A stretch of DNA of 64,000 nt from Veillonella parvula DSM 2008 (GCF_000024945.1 NC_013520.1:1699001-1763000), one strand, 5' to 3'; positions 30,187 to 39,288 are shown, counted from the stretch's first letter. The notes: a model not told the origin generated them from the letters alone. A program made the numbers and translations.

Positions 30187-31006
30187 GATATGCCTCGTAC
30201 ACAGCTTCGAGCATCATTGTTGTAGTGACTGATCCAACGCCTCCTGGTACAGGGGTAATGGCAGATGCAATATCTTTTACCGCATCATAATCAACATCCC
30301 CTACAGTTTTTCCATCCAGTTCATTAATACCTACATCAATAACAACAGCACCTGGCTTAATCATATTAGCCGTAATCATATGAGCACGACCAGCTGCGGC
30401 AATAACAATATCACCACGCTTTACTTGCTCTGCTAGATCAGGGGTTCTAGAATGGCACATTGTAACGGTACCATGTGCAGAGAGAGCCATAAGCGCTATA
30501 GGTTTACCGATAACTTGGCTACGACCGACTACAACCACATGTTTTTCTTCTACAGAAATATTATAGTGATTTAAAATAGCCATACAAGCCTTAGCCGTAC
30601 AAGGAGCAAAGCCACCCTTCCCAGCTGTTACTAAACCGATGTTATATGTTGTAAGACCATCAATATCTTTTTTAGGATCTAACATATCGATAAGGGCTTC
30701 TGTATCAATGTGTTTAGGCATTGGCATTAGCGGCAAAATCCCATGAATAGATGCATCAGTATTTAATTCATGTAACGCCGCTACTACTTCATCTTGCGTT
30801 GCCGTTTTAGGCAATTGCTTTAGCACAAAACCATAGCCAAAATTTTTAGCTGTTTTTTCCATAAATGTAGCATACATATGAGCGCCGTGGTCTTCACCGA
30901 CAAGTAACACTGCCATAGTAATCACAGAGTTGCCTACTGCTGCAACTTTTTCTTGTAAAATCGCCTTGTGAGCATCTGCTACCGCTTTACCTCGTAATTC
31001 GATCAT
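30179..31006 (-). CDS. folD: Methylenetetrahydrofolate dehydrogenase/cyclohydrolase
   Basis: Bifunctional FolD interconverts 5,10-methylene-, methenyl- and 10-formyl-tetrahydrofolate. 275 residues, with the NAD(P) segment VVGRSQVIGKPIALMAL and the C-terminal signature PGGVGSVTTTMM. The ATG at 31006 has GGAG six bases upstream; an ATG at 31018 has none. First gene of the folD-hypA-hypB unit. Its catalytic lysine region (YATFMEKTAKNFGY) is conserved in outline. Confidence 0.95.
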   Translation of the reverse strand: MIELRGKAVADAHKAILQEKVAAVGNSVITMAVLLVGEDHGAHMYATFMEKTAKNFGYGFVLKQLPKTATQDEVVAALHELNTDASIHGILPLMPMPKHIDTEALIDMLDPKKDIDGLTTYNIGLVTAGKGGFAPCTAKACMAILNHYNISVEEKHVVVVGRSQVIGKPIALMALSAHGTVTMCHSRTPDLAEQVKRGDIVIAAAGRAHMITANMIKPGAVVIDVGINELDGKTVGDVDYDAVKDIASAITPVPGGVGSVTTTMMLEAVYEAYHA

Positions 31007-31033
31007 AAGTATCTCCATTCATTCAAACTATTT

Positions 31034-31062
31034 ATAAAAAAAGGTGCCTCCTGAGAGGCACC
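31034..31062 (-). terminator. Terminator of the cca-PBP operon
   Basis: Stem GGTGCCTC/GAGGCACC, four-base loop, seven T on the minus strand. Confidence 0.9.
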
Positions 31063-31107
31063 AAAGTCTCTTATTCTATTATATAACGAACTGTCTATAA
31101 TTTCTAA

Positions 31108-33075
31108 TTATCTATTAAAGTGAACGGTAATTGCCGTCCCCGCTTGAACAGTAGTGCCCCCACTTTCATCTTGAGAAACGGCAATACCCGTTCCATCAGG
31201 CTTAAACGCAAGCCCCGCCTTATGTAACCAATCACGTACCTCACCATAGGTGAAGCCCGTAAAATTAGGTAACGTTACGGAACCATCACTAGAAAGATTT
31301 GGCTCTGGTAATGTATTGCTAGGTTTAACAGCTACAGGAGTACTATCTTTAACATATGGGCTCAATTGGTAGTACCGTACAAGTTGAGACACAATATCTT
31401 TAAATACTGGTGCCGCAATTTGACCACCATAAATAGACCCTTTTTGCGGATCATCAATGGCTACAAGAACCACAAATTTCGGATCCTCTACAGGGCCAAA
31501 GCCGATAAAGGATGCAATGTATTGACCATCTAAATAGCCACCGCGTTTAGTATCTAATTTTTCCGCCGTACCAGTTTTGCCTCCAAAGTGATAGCCTTCT
31601 ACCATCGCTTTGTTACCACCGCCTTCAGACACCTCTTTTTCCAAGATATCTACAATAGTTTTTGCTGTTTCCTCTGGCACTGGTTGACCTACTACAGTAT
31701 TTTCGGTAGTGCTTGTTACTTCCCCTTGAGCATTGCTATAAGACTTGATAATATGCGGACGCATCATGGCTCCTCCATTAGAAAGAGCACCAAAGGCACG
31801 TACCATTTGTAACGGCGTAACCGCAATACCTTGACCGATAGACATAGTCGCTACATCCAACTTACTCATATCTTCCGGATTATACAGGATACCTGCTCCT
31901 TCACCAGGCAATTCAATGCCCGTTTCAGAGCCAAAACCATAATCGCGCACATATTTAGAAAGGATATCTGCCCCAGTTGTTGTACCAATTTCTGCCATAC
32001 CTGTATTGATAGAATACTTCAAGATATCTAGCAATCGAACTGGTCCATAACCTTCACCATTCCAGTTTCTCATCACATGACCATTCGCTACAAAGGCCCC
32101 TTTATCATTGTACACGGTTTCTAATTTCCACTTTCCTGATGCAAGAGCTGCAGATGCAACGATTGGTTTGAATGTAGAACCTGGTTCGTATAAGTTAGTA
32201 ACAGCAATATTTTTGAAAGCCTCTTCTCCACTTTGGTTATAATTGTTAGGATCATAGCTTGGACGATTTGCCATCGCAAGAATTTCACCAGTCTTGGGAT
32301 CCATAACGATAACGCTAGCATGTTTAGCCCCTGTATCAGCCATCGCTTTATCAAGCGCACGTTCTGCAATAAATTGGATGGTCGCATCAATTGTTAAAGT
32401 TACGCTTTTACCCTTATCAGGTAAGAACTTGGACAAAACGGAACCAAAAATAGCATTACCTTTATTATCGGTAGCAACGATTTCTTGCTGTACGCCACCC
32501 TTTAACTCATCATCGAGGACCATTTCGAGACCATCAAGGCCTTTATCATCGGTACCGACAAACCCTAGTATTTGAGCTGCTAGTACACCATTTGGGTAAT
32601 AACGTTTGGACTCTTCCACAAAGTTAAGGCCCGCAATATTATTATCCTTAATGACTTGTGCCACCGCCTTAGACTTGTCCGCATCCATCATGCGATTAAT
32701 CCATACGAAGGCAGAATCCTCTTGCAGAGCTTTCACAATATTTTCTTTTGACATGGTTACATATGGCGAAATGAGTTCCGCAATCTCTTGGGGAGACTGT
32801 TTAATCATCTTAGGATCCGCATACAAAGATTTTGTAACCACACTCATCGCCAAAGGCTTACCATTACGGTCATAGATTGTACCGCGCGGTGATTGTAATT
32901 TTCTATCTACTTGAACCTGTAATAAATTTTTCTTCTCCAGATCAAATGTATCAAAGACCTGCAACTGTGCCAAACGCCCTATGAGGACAAAGGCAACAGT
33001 CATGAGAATGGCAAGACACCAAGTAGTACGACTCCAACCACTCACGTGTCGCAACGCTTTATTTAGTAAATTCAT
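31108..33075 (-). CDS. Penicillin-binding transpeptidase with C-terminal PASTA domain (FtsI/SpoVD type)
   Basis: Class B penicillin-binding protein, about 655 residues. An N-terminal membrane anchor (residues about 18-40) is followed by the PBP dimerisation domain (RGTIYDRNGKPLA), the transpeptidase domain with catalytic STFK (Ser near residue 300), SIN motif and KTG near residue 500, and one PASTA domain at the end (LPNFTGFTYGEVRDWLHKAG). This layout fits septal FtsI/PBP2x/SpoVD enzymes that crosslink peptidoglycan. ATGs at 33078 and 33075 are both possible; the second is better spaced from GGAG. The gene starts on the cca stop codon, so the two are coupled; it is not in a division cluster here. 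Confidence 0.92.
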   Translation of the reverse strand: MNLLNKALRHVSGWSRTTWCLAILMTVAFVLIGRLAQLQVFDTFDLEKKNLLQVQVDRKLQSPRGTIYDRNGKPLAMSVVTKSLYADPKMIKQSPQEIAELISPYVTMSKENIVKALQEDSAFVWINRMMDADKSKAVAQVIKDNNIAGLNFVEESKRYYPNGVLAAQILGFVGTDDKGLDGLEMVLDDELKGGVQQEIVATDNKGNAIFGSVLSKFLPDKGKSVTLTIDATIQFIAERALDKAMADTGAKHASVIVMDPKTGEILAMANRPSYDPNNYNQSGEEAFKNIAVTNLYEPGSTFKPIVASAALASGKWKLETVYNDKGAFVANGHVMRNWNGEGYGPVRLLDILKYSINTGMAEIGTTTGADILSKYVRDYGFGSETGIELPGEGAGILYNPEDMSKLDVATMSIGQGIAVTPLQMVRAFGALSNGGAMMRPHIIKSYSNAQGEVTSTTENTVVGQPVPEETAKTIVDILEKEVSEGGGNKAMVEGYHFGGKTGTAEKLDTKRGGYLDGQYIASFIGFGPVEDPKFVVLVAIDDPQKGSIYGGQIAAPVFKDIVSQLVRYYQLSPYVKDSTPVAVKPSNTLPEPNLSSDGSVTLPNFTGFTYGEVRDWLHKAGLAFKPDGTGIAVSQDESGGTTVQAGTAITVHFNR

Positions 33076-34493
33076 CATTTCTCCACTGGACGGCGTAACT
33101 TATGGTCTAATGCGTCATATAGCGCATCTGGTTCATTAGGAACAACCCCATTTTGTACCTGACCCAATAAATATTGCAATCCTTCCCCTACTTGCTTCCC
33201 AGCGAGTTTAATCACTCGTTCATCATAATTTAGATCCTTTGTATGCACAGGCATCTCCAAACTAAGATCTGCCATACATTCGCCAAAGGCTAACGTTCCA
33301 TCTGTAGATGAGTAAGGTTTCCCACAGCCTAACACATCGGCAGCACAAACCTTAGCTAATTGCTCCCAGGCAGTGCGCATAATTTGGCTATCTCGGAACT
33401 CTCCACTCCGAGCTTCCTTACGAAGCCATTTTTTCTCGTTTGCATCACCATTTTGTACGAAATAGTGAAAGCGCATGTGGTTTTTCACAATCCACGCCAC
33501 TCGTTGCACAAAGGCCTTCGGATATCCTAGGCGTGTTAATAACGTTTCTGTCATCTCCGCTCCTAGTGTATCATGCCCACGATCCGTGAGGCGACCATTG
33601 ATAACAGCGCGCACCGCTGGCATCCCCTTTGCCACATCGTGTAATAAAGCCCCCCAACGCAACACCAAATCCGGTTCCGTATGGGAGACAACGGCTAGTG
33701 TATGGTACCAACCATCGAATTCATGAAAGTCCTTTTCTTGGGGCAAATTCACGAGATGGTATAGTTCAGGCAAGATAGGAACCTCCCGAGCCACACCATT
33801 TTCTACAACGCGACAAGAGCATTCTGCCAAACGAGATTGAACAAGGACATCAAGTCCCTTAGCCACCGCAGGCTCTAACATAAGACGATTAATCTCACTC
33901 CGTACGCGTTCTAAGGATAACCCAGGTACGCGATGAAAGGCCTTAGGCATAGCCTCTAATAGCTCTTTACTCGGCAAGAAATCCAACTTTGCCACAAAGC
34001 GACACGCCCTAAATAATCGCAATGCATCTTCTTCAAAACGTTCCTGCGCATTACCAATGGTGCGTAACGTCTTGTGTTTTATATCTCGGCGTCCACCTAC
34101 AAGGTCAATAACCTCACCGTAGCGGTTCATAGCCATGCCGTTGACTGTAAAGTCACGACGCAATACATCTTCTTCTAAGGTATCGGCATAAGTAATTTCT
34201 TCGGGACGATGGCTATCTGCGCCATATCGTTCTGTTCTATATGTAGCAATTTCGTATTGCTTTCCCTCTAATGTAGCTACCACTACACCAAAAGATTTGC
34301 CTACGAGGTCTGTCGTTTGAATATCATGACTGCGAAGAACTTCAATTACCGTATCGGGACGTGCAGACGTCACAATATCGAAGTCATGCGGCTTTTGATG
34401 CATTAAAATATCGCGCACAGCGCCGCCTATGATATAGGCTTCATGACCAGCTTCTTCCAATATGGTCAATATTCGATTTGCTTGTTCCATCAT
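33075..34493 (-). CDS. cca: CCA-adding tRNA nucleotidyltransferase with HD domain
   Basis: Adds or repairs the 3' CCA of tRNA. 472 residues; class II nucleotidyltransferase head with GGAVRDILM and the DFDIVTSARPD catalytic aspartates, RRDFTVNGMAMN, then RNA-binding helices and an HD domain (LLHDVAKG). The start at 34493 has AAAGGAG upstream; the region before it lacks typical sequence. It overlaps the downstream PBP gene by a few bases. Confidence 0.93.
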   Translation of the reverse strand: MMEQANRILTILEEAGHEAYIIGGAVRDILMHQKPHDFDIVTSARPDTVIEVLRSHDIQTTDLVGKSFGVVVATLEGKQYEIATYRTERYGADSHRPEEITYADTLEEDVLRRDFTVNGMAMNRYGEVIDLVGGRRDIKHKTLRTIGNAQERFEEDALRLFRACRFVAKLDFLPSKELLEAMPKAFHRVPGLSLERVRSEINRLMLEPAVAKGLDVLVQSRLAECSCRVVENGVAREVPILPELYHLVNLPQEKDFHEFDGWYHTLAVVSHTEPDLVLRWGALLHDVAKGMPAVRAVINGRLTDRGHDTLGAEMTETLLTRLGYPKAFVQRVAWIVKNHMRFHYFVQNGDANEKKWLRKEARSGEFRDSQIMRTAWEQLAKVCAADVLGCGKPYSSTDGTLAFGECMADLSLEMPVHTKDLNYDERVIKLAGKQVGEGLQYLLGQVQNGVVPNEPDALYDALDHKLRRPVEK

Positions 34494-34546
34494 ACACGCT
34501 CCTTTCTGAACTAGTCTAACTTTTATTTTACTACAAATGAAAGCAT

Positions 34547-34578
34547 GAAAAAAGTGCAATCCTTATAAGGATTGCACT
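34547..34578 (-). terminator. Terminator overlapping the sdaAA stop codon
   Basis: Perfect 26-base palindrome (34553-34578) followed on the minus strand by six T. The stem contains the last four codons and the stop of sdaAA. Confidence 0.88.
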
Positions 34579-35435
34579 CTTTCCGCAATAGCTGTACCTG
34601 TCGGTGTTACCGCAAGACCGCCATCACTTGTTTCACGCAATGCTGCCGGCATAGCACGACCTATATTATTCATCGCTTCGATGACTTCATCTGGTGGAAT
34701 TTGGCTTTCAATATTCATCAACGCCATTTCAGATGCAGTAATAGCATGAACTGCATAGAAACCATTACGTTTAACACATGGCACCTCTACGAGTCCCGCC
34801 ACCGGATCACAAGCAAGGCCCAACAAATTTTTCATGCACAATGCAATAGCATGGCCTACTTGACGTGGTGAGCCTCCCATCATTTCGACGATAGCCCCTG
34901 CCGCCATACACGCAGCTGTGCCGATTTCTGCTTGGCAACCGCCAACAGCACCAGCAACACAAGCTCGATTTGCCACCACATTGCCAATACCGGACGCAGC
35001 TAAGAAGCCTTTTACAACTGTGGCTCTATCTAATTGGTAGTGATCAGCTACTGCTTTCACAGCACCAGGCATAACACCACAAGAGCCTGCCGTAGGACAA
35101 GCGACAATGCGGAACATCTTTGCATTCGCCTCGTTTACAGCAATAGCATAAGTCATCGCCTTATATGCAATATCGCTCATAAAACGAGGTGTTTTCCCAT
35201 TAAGCTGTGCCGCTTGACCACCCGACATACCAGAAGCAGTTTTCTCAGCATAAGCTATACCGTCTTGAATGGAGCTCTCAAAAATATCTAAGCGATTCTC
35301 TATTTCTCGAACAACCGCTTCTTCATTACGATCATAATTTTCTAATTCATAGCGCAGTACTACATCGCCAAAGGAAATATTATTTTCCTCACCTAGGCGA
35401 ATAATATCTGCAATTGTATCATATGCATAACTCAT
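34563..35435 (-). CDS. sdaAA: L-serine dehydratase, alpha subunit
   Basis: Catalytic half of the two-subunit iron-sulphur L-serine deaminase that makes pyruvate and ammonia. 290 residues with the CPTAGSCGVMPGA and CDPVAGLVEVPC cysteine segments that hold the 4Fe-4S cluster. TAGGAGGG precedes the ATG. It follows sdaAB by 11 bp. Confidence 0.95.
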   Translation of the reverse strand: MSYAYDTIADIIRLGEENNISFGDVVLRYELENYDRNEEAVVREIENRLDIFESSIQDGIAYAEKTASGMSGGQAAQLNGKTPRFMSDIAYKAMTYAIAVNEANAKMFRIVACPTAGSCGVMPGAVKAVADHYQLDRATVVKGFLAASGIGNVVANRACVAGAVGGCQAEIGTAACMAAGAIVEMMGGSPRQVGHAIALCMKNLLGLACDPVAGLVEVPCVKRNGFYAVHAITASEMALMNIESQIPPDEVIEAMNNIGRAMPAALRETSDGGLAVTPTGTAIAERVQSL

Positions 35436-35446
35436 TATTCGCCCTC

Positions 35447-36109
35447 CTATAACGCTTCAAAGGTCATAACATCTTGAATCCCTGGACACTCGCGCATAAA
35501 CTGAACCGTAATAGGATTTACCACTGTGTCCGTAGTAATAACCATGACCGCATCCTTGTGCTTGCCCTTTCGGAATACACGCATCGTAGCGATATTAATA
35601 TCAGACTCGCTCAATGCTTGGCTAACAAGAGAAATCGCACCAGGTCTATCCTCATGGAACACGACGAGCGTAAACTCATCTCCTGTAATGGACATATCAT
35701 TTCCATCTACTTCGGTAATCATAATCTGCCCCCCACCGAGAGAGCGACCAATAACAGTCATATGACGATTATGTTCATCATACATATCAAAACGCACCAC
35801 ATTTGGATGCCCTACATCAAGAGGAGACTCGATGAAAGCAAACTCCATCCCCTCTTTTTTCGCTATTTCATGAGCAATGCGGATATTTTTATCATCCTCT
35901 TTATAACCCAATAAACCACCAATCAAGGCACGATCCGTGCCATGACCTTTGTAAGTTTTTGCAAAAGATCCATATAAAGTTAAATCTACCTTTTTAGGAG
36001 TAGAACGAAAAATACAACGCGCCATCTTGCCTAGCCGAGCAGCCCCCGCTGTATGCGAACTAGACGGACCAATCATGATAGGTCCTATAATATCAAAAAT
36101 ACTATTCAT
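35447..36109 (-). CDS. sdaAB: L-serine dehydratase, beta subunit
   Basis: Second subunit of the iron-sulphur serine deaminase. 220 residues; the GPSSSHTAGAARLGKMAR segment of the SDH beta family and a C-terminal ACT domain (PGAISLVSQALSESDINIATMRV) that may bind serine. The start at 36109 has AGAGG before it; an upstream in-frame ATG at 36136 lies in the leader. Confidence 0.95.
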   Translation of the reverse strand: MNSIFDIIGPIMIGPSSSHTAGAARLGKMARCIFRSTPKKVDLTLYGSFAKTYKGHGTDRALIGGLLGYKEDDKNIRIAHEIAKKEGMEFAFIESPLDVGHPNVVRFDMYDEHNRHMTVIGRSLGGGQIMITEVDGNDMSITGDEFTLVVFHEDRPGAISLVSQALSESDINIATMRVFRKGKHKDAVMVITTDTVVNPITVQFMRECPGIQDVMTFEAL

Positions 36110-36160
36110 ATATGCCTCTATATACACATAAACCATGTGAAAAAATCCTATTTCACCTAT

Positions 36161-36190
36161 AGTATAGCAACCAATATCGAGCCTTGTCTA
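36161..36190 (-). promoter_or_regulatory. Candidate sdaAB promoter
   Basis: Minus-strand TAGACA (36185-36190), 18-base spacer, TATACT (36161-36166), about 50 bp before the sdaAB start. Confidence 0.6.
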
Positions 36191-36240
36191 TATGCACATT
36201 AGAGGCATCTTTGTGCGTCTATGAAGGACTACTATTTATA

Positions 36241-36542
36241 TGAAAACTATCAAAGAGCAGTATATTGATGGGACGCCTTTATATCTACAGTTATAAAAAG
36301 GAAAGACTATACTTATGCAGCGACATCTCCCCCTCACCTCACTATTCTGATGAAAGCTATTTTATGAGTTTGTATATTGATGGGACTTATGTTCCACAAA
36401 CATTTTACTAACAGACACAACCTATTGAGGGCCGACTTACGCGCCGTATGGAGGCATGAGATAGGTTGTGCCTGTTGGTAACCAAGTTGTCGAAATAATT
36501 TTGGGCCCCATCAATATACAAACACTCGATAGATAGCTTTCA
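36241..36542. repeat. Large imperfect palindrome with a third stray arm (MITE- or REP-like)
   Basis: Three related arms of about 35 bases: direct at 36241-36274 and 36351-36385, inverted at 36506-36542. Each begins TGAAAnCTAT and ends with TATATTGATGGG. Between the second and third arm lies an inner stem: AACAG then CACAACCTAT (36410-36425) pairing with ATAGGTTGTG then CTGTT (36461-36476), one mismatch. The whole 36351-36542 block is one long imperfect inverted repeat with a roughly 35-base loop. No transposase and no clear target duplication were seen. Confidence 0.75.
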
Positions 36543-36552
36543 CAATAATAGT

Positions 36553-36586
36553 AAAAAAACGCACCTAAGGATAACCCTAGGTGCGT
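36553..36586 (-). terminator. Terminator of hcp
   Basis: Stem ACGCACCTA with its complement plus two further pairs after one mismatch, loop ATAA, then seven T on the minus strand. Confidence 0.85.
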
Positions 36587-36659
36587 CATTTATAACAACA
36601 GTCCTAAATCATAAAAGAGAGGGGACGTAGGACTGTGGTTAACAGATTAATAGATCCTA

Positions 36660-38225
36660 TTAACCCAAGATAGCTTTCATGTCAGCTTCTGGAGTTGTAA
36701 TTGGATGTAATTGGAATTTTTCTACCAAAATGTTCAATACATTGCTGGAGAAGAATTTAGGCAAGGAAGGTCCGATGTAAATGTTACGGATACCCAATGC
36801 CAACAATGTTAACAAGATACATACCGCTTTTTGTTCATACCAGGACAATACCAATGTCAATGGCAAGTCGTTTACATCACATTCAAATGCACCAGCTAAA
36901 GCTACTGCTACTTGAATAGCGGAGTAAGCATCATTACATTGACCCATATCAAGGATACGAGGGATACCACCGATTTCGCCGATGTTCATGTCGTTGAAAC
37001 GGAATTTACCACAAGCCAATGTCAATACTACAGTATCATTTGGAGTTTGTTTAACGAATTCAGTGTAGTAGTTACGGCCAACTTTAGCACCGTCACAACC
37101 ACCTACCAAGAAGAAGTGTTTAATAGCGCCAGCTTTTACAGCGTCGATTACTTTATCAGCAATACCCAATACTGTGCCATGACCGAAACCAGTAGTTACT
37201 TCATGACCACCGTTGATACCAGTGAATTCTTGAGCTTCTTTGTAGCCGCCCAATTCGATAGCACGGTTGATAACGGCGGAGAAGTCTTTAGTACCATCTT
37301 CTTTTTCTTCGATATGTGCACAACCATCGAAACCTACCATATCTGTAGTGAAGATATTAGCTTTGTAGTTTTCTTTTGGTGGCATAATGCAGTTTGTAGT
37401 GAACAAGAATGCACCAGGAACATCAACAAATTCTTTTTGTTGGTTTTGCCATGCTGTACCGAAGTTACCTTTCAATTGAGGATGTTTCTTCAATTCAGGA
37501 TAAGCGTGGCAAGGCAACATTTCACCATGAGTATAGATATTTACACCTTTACCGTCAGTTTGTTCCAATAATTGTTTCAAGTCATGAAGGTCATGACCAG
37601 TTACAACGATGAAAGGACCTGGTTCTACAGTCAAAGGAACTGTAGTTGGTACAGGTGTACCATATGTTTCAGTATTAGCTTTATCAAGAACAGCCATACA
37701 TTTCAAGTTGATATGACCGAATTCCATTAAAAGATCAAGCCATTCTTCAGCGCTGTGATCTTTAGCGAATTCTACCATACCTTTAACGAACCAAGCGTCA
37801 ACATCAGCATCGTGGAAGCCAAGGCGAGCAGCATGCCATGCGTATGCAGCCATACCACGCATACCTAACAATAATGTGGAACGAAGGGATACGATGTCTT
37901 CTTCACCTTTCCACAATTGTTCCCAATCAAAGTTTTGTTGAGCGCTGTCCACTTTTGCATGGTAAGCATTCACTTCGTCAATGAATTCTTGAACGCGGTC
38001 TTCAGAGAAGTTTACGTTTGTTACACACATGAACAAACCGCGCATAATATAATCGATACCTTCTTTAGTATGACCCTTTACGTCTAAAGCGCGAGCCAAG
38101 CCAACTAAGGCAGCAGTTAATTCGTCTTGTAAGTTAGCAACTGGTGCAGTTTTACCACATACACCTTGTACAGTACAGCCACCTGGTGCTGCAGATTGTT
38201 CGCATTGATAACAGAACATACTCAT
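36660..38225 (-). CDS. hcp: Hybrid cluster protein (hydroxylamine reductase / NO-stress enzyme)
   Basis: 521-residue Hcp with the N-terminal cluster motif CYQCEQSAAPGGCTVQGVC, spacing Cys-x2-Cys-x8-Cys-x5-Cys, the class I pattern seen in anaerobes. Downstream are conserved hybrid-cluster segments (TNCIMPP, VGGCDGAKVGRNYYTEF, LACGKFRFND). In vitro it reduces hydroxylamine; in vivo the family is linked to NO reduction and nitrosative stress. AAAGGAGG precedes the ATG. It is divergent from a Crp/Fnr-family regulator, the usual arrangement for NO-responsive control. Confidence 0.96.
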   Translation of the reverse strand: MSMFCYQCEQSAAPGGCTVQGVCGKTAPVANLQDELTAALVGLARALDVKGHTKEGIDYIMRGLFMCVTNVNFSEDRVQEFIDEVNAYHAKVDSAQQNFDWEQLWKGEEDIVSLRSTLLLGMRGMAAYAWHAARLGFHDADVDAWFVKGMVEFAKDHSAEEWLDLLMEFGHINLKCMAVLDKANTETYGTPVPTTVPLTVEPGPFIVVTGHDLHDLKQLLEQTDGKGVNIYTHGEMLPCHAYPELKKHPQLKGNFGTAWQNQQKEFVDVPGAFLFTTNCIMPPKENYKANIFTTDMVGFDGCAHIEEKEDGTKDFSAVINRAIELGGYKEAQEFTGINGGHEVTTGFGHGTVLGIADKVIDAVKAGAIKHFFLVGGCDGAKVGRNYYTEFVKQTPNDTVVLTLACGKFRFNDMNIGEIGGIPRILDMGQCNDAYSAIQVAVALAGAFECDVNDLPLTLVLSWYEQKAVCILLTLLALGIRNIYIGPSLPKFFSSNVLNILVEKFQLHPITTPEADMKAILG

Positions 38226-38290
38226 TTAAAAATCCTCCTTTGCGAGACTTCCTCGCAGTCAAGCTAGATAATATAAAACCTATACATTAC

Positions 38291-38307
38291 ACTGATGTTT
38301 TATCAGT
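38291..38307. promoter_or_regulatory. Palindromic operator candidate between hcp and the Crp/Fnr regulator
   Basis: Perfect 6-5-6 inverted repeat ACTGAT-N5-ATCAGT, 66-82 bp before the hcp start. Fnr-like proteins bind TTGAT-N4-ATCAA sites; this resembles one with a five-base spacer. The neighbouring regulator is the obvious candidate. Confidence 0.6.
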
Positions 38308-38497
38308 TGTCTGATTGATTACATTTGAAAGTATAACGTAAAGATGATACAATTTCTGTAGCTTGAGCAACAAATAAAAACTTTTTCAAAAATTTTCCTG
38401 ACTTCTCTTATGGAACAGGTAGACCATTTAGTCTTATACTTTTATTATACAATAATCATTTTTAATTGCTATAGACTTTATCACACCGGAGGTACTT

Positions 38498-39223
38498 ATG
38501 AAACAAATACTTTCAAACGATATCATTAATCAATATATGCCCACCCTCGTGAAATGTCCTTTATTCAATACATTAGGAGAGCCAGAGCTGCGTAGCTATT
38601 TAAATAATGCCAAAGTTATCATCCACAGTTACAAAAAAAACGATTTTATAGCCCTCGCTGGAGATCCTATGGAGGGTATCGGCGTCATCCTTGAAGGCAG
38701 CGCTTTACTGACTCGTGAAAATGTGATGGGCCAACGAGTTATTATGGCAAACTTAGAGCAATCAGATATTTTTGGAGAAGCACTACTATTTAGCAAACAG
38801 CCTTTATGGCCTGCTACCATTAAGGCAACAAAAGCAACTAAAATTATGTTTATTCCCCTTGAAACCTTTATTAAAACATTACCGGATTGTCATCAATGCC
38901 AAACTAAAATCCTATCTAATCTATTAGAGGATTTATCTGAAAAAGCAATTCTATTAACCAGAAAAGTCCACTACCTCACATTAAAAGGGATGCGTGAAAA
39001 GATTTTTGCGTACTTAACAGATATTTATAAACGTCAGCATTCTAACACAATTCAATTACCCCACAACCGCGAGCAAATGGCTGAGGTTCTCAATGTATCT
39101 CGCACAGCCCTTAGCCGTGAATTAGGGCGCCTTCGCGATGAAGGTCTCATTGATATTACAGGGCGCACCGTAACAATTAAAAACATTGAAGACATTGAAG
39201 AATTCGGCTTTAACACCTTTTAA
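38498..39223 (+). CDS. Crp/Fnr-family transcription regulator
   Basis: 241 residues: cyclic-nucleotide-binding-like beta-barrel (GDPMEGIGVILEGSALL, GQRVIMANLEQSDIFGEALLF), a long dimer helix, and a C-terminal winged helix with NREQMAEVLNVSRTALSREL recognition region. It lacks the N-terminal cysteine cluster of FNR; a Cys-rich DCHQCQ lies near residues 130-135. Divergent from hcp, hence probably an HcpR-like regulator of nitrosative-stress genes. CGGAGG precedes the ATG. The inducer (NO by haem, or other) is not evident. Confidence 0.9.
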   Translation: MKQILSNDIINQYMPTLVKCPLFNTLGEPELRSYLNNAKVIIHSYKKNDFIALAGDPMEGIGVILEGSALLTRENVMGQRVIMANLEQSDIFGEALLFSKQPLWPATIKATKATKIMFIPLETFIKTLPDCHQCQTKILSNLLEDLSEKAILLTRKVHYLTLKGMREKIFAYLTDIYKRQHSNTIQLPHNREQMAEVLNVSRTALSRELGRLRDEGLIDITGRTVTIKNIEDIEEFGFNTF

Positions 39224-39252
39224 TACTTAATGGCTATTAAATTTAACAAACT

Positions 39253-39288
39253 AAAAAGTCTCTCAAGATAATCTTGAGAGACTTTTTT
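39253..39288. terminator. Bidirectional terminator after the Crp/Fnr regulator
   Basis: Eleven-pair stem GTCTCTCAAGA and complement, three-base loop, A-run and T-run on either side. Confidence 0.9.

Larger units (their letters stand above)
36110..36659. other. Non-coding region between sdaAB and hcp
   Basis: 550 bases without a credible gene. Contents: sdaAB promoter candidate, the palindromic element at 36241-36542, the hcp terminator at 36553-36586, and an hcp 3' hairpin (36594-36606 with 36628-36640, twelve of thirteen pairs). Confidence 0.7.

Noticed and set aside
36241-36542. CRISPR array or insertion sequence
   Set aside because: Arms are palindromic rather than evenly spaced direct repeats with unique spacers, and no transposase or cas gene is near.
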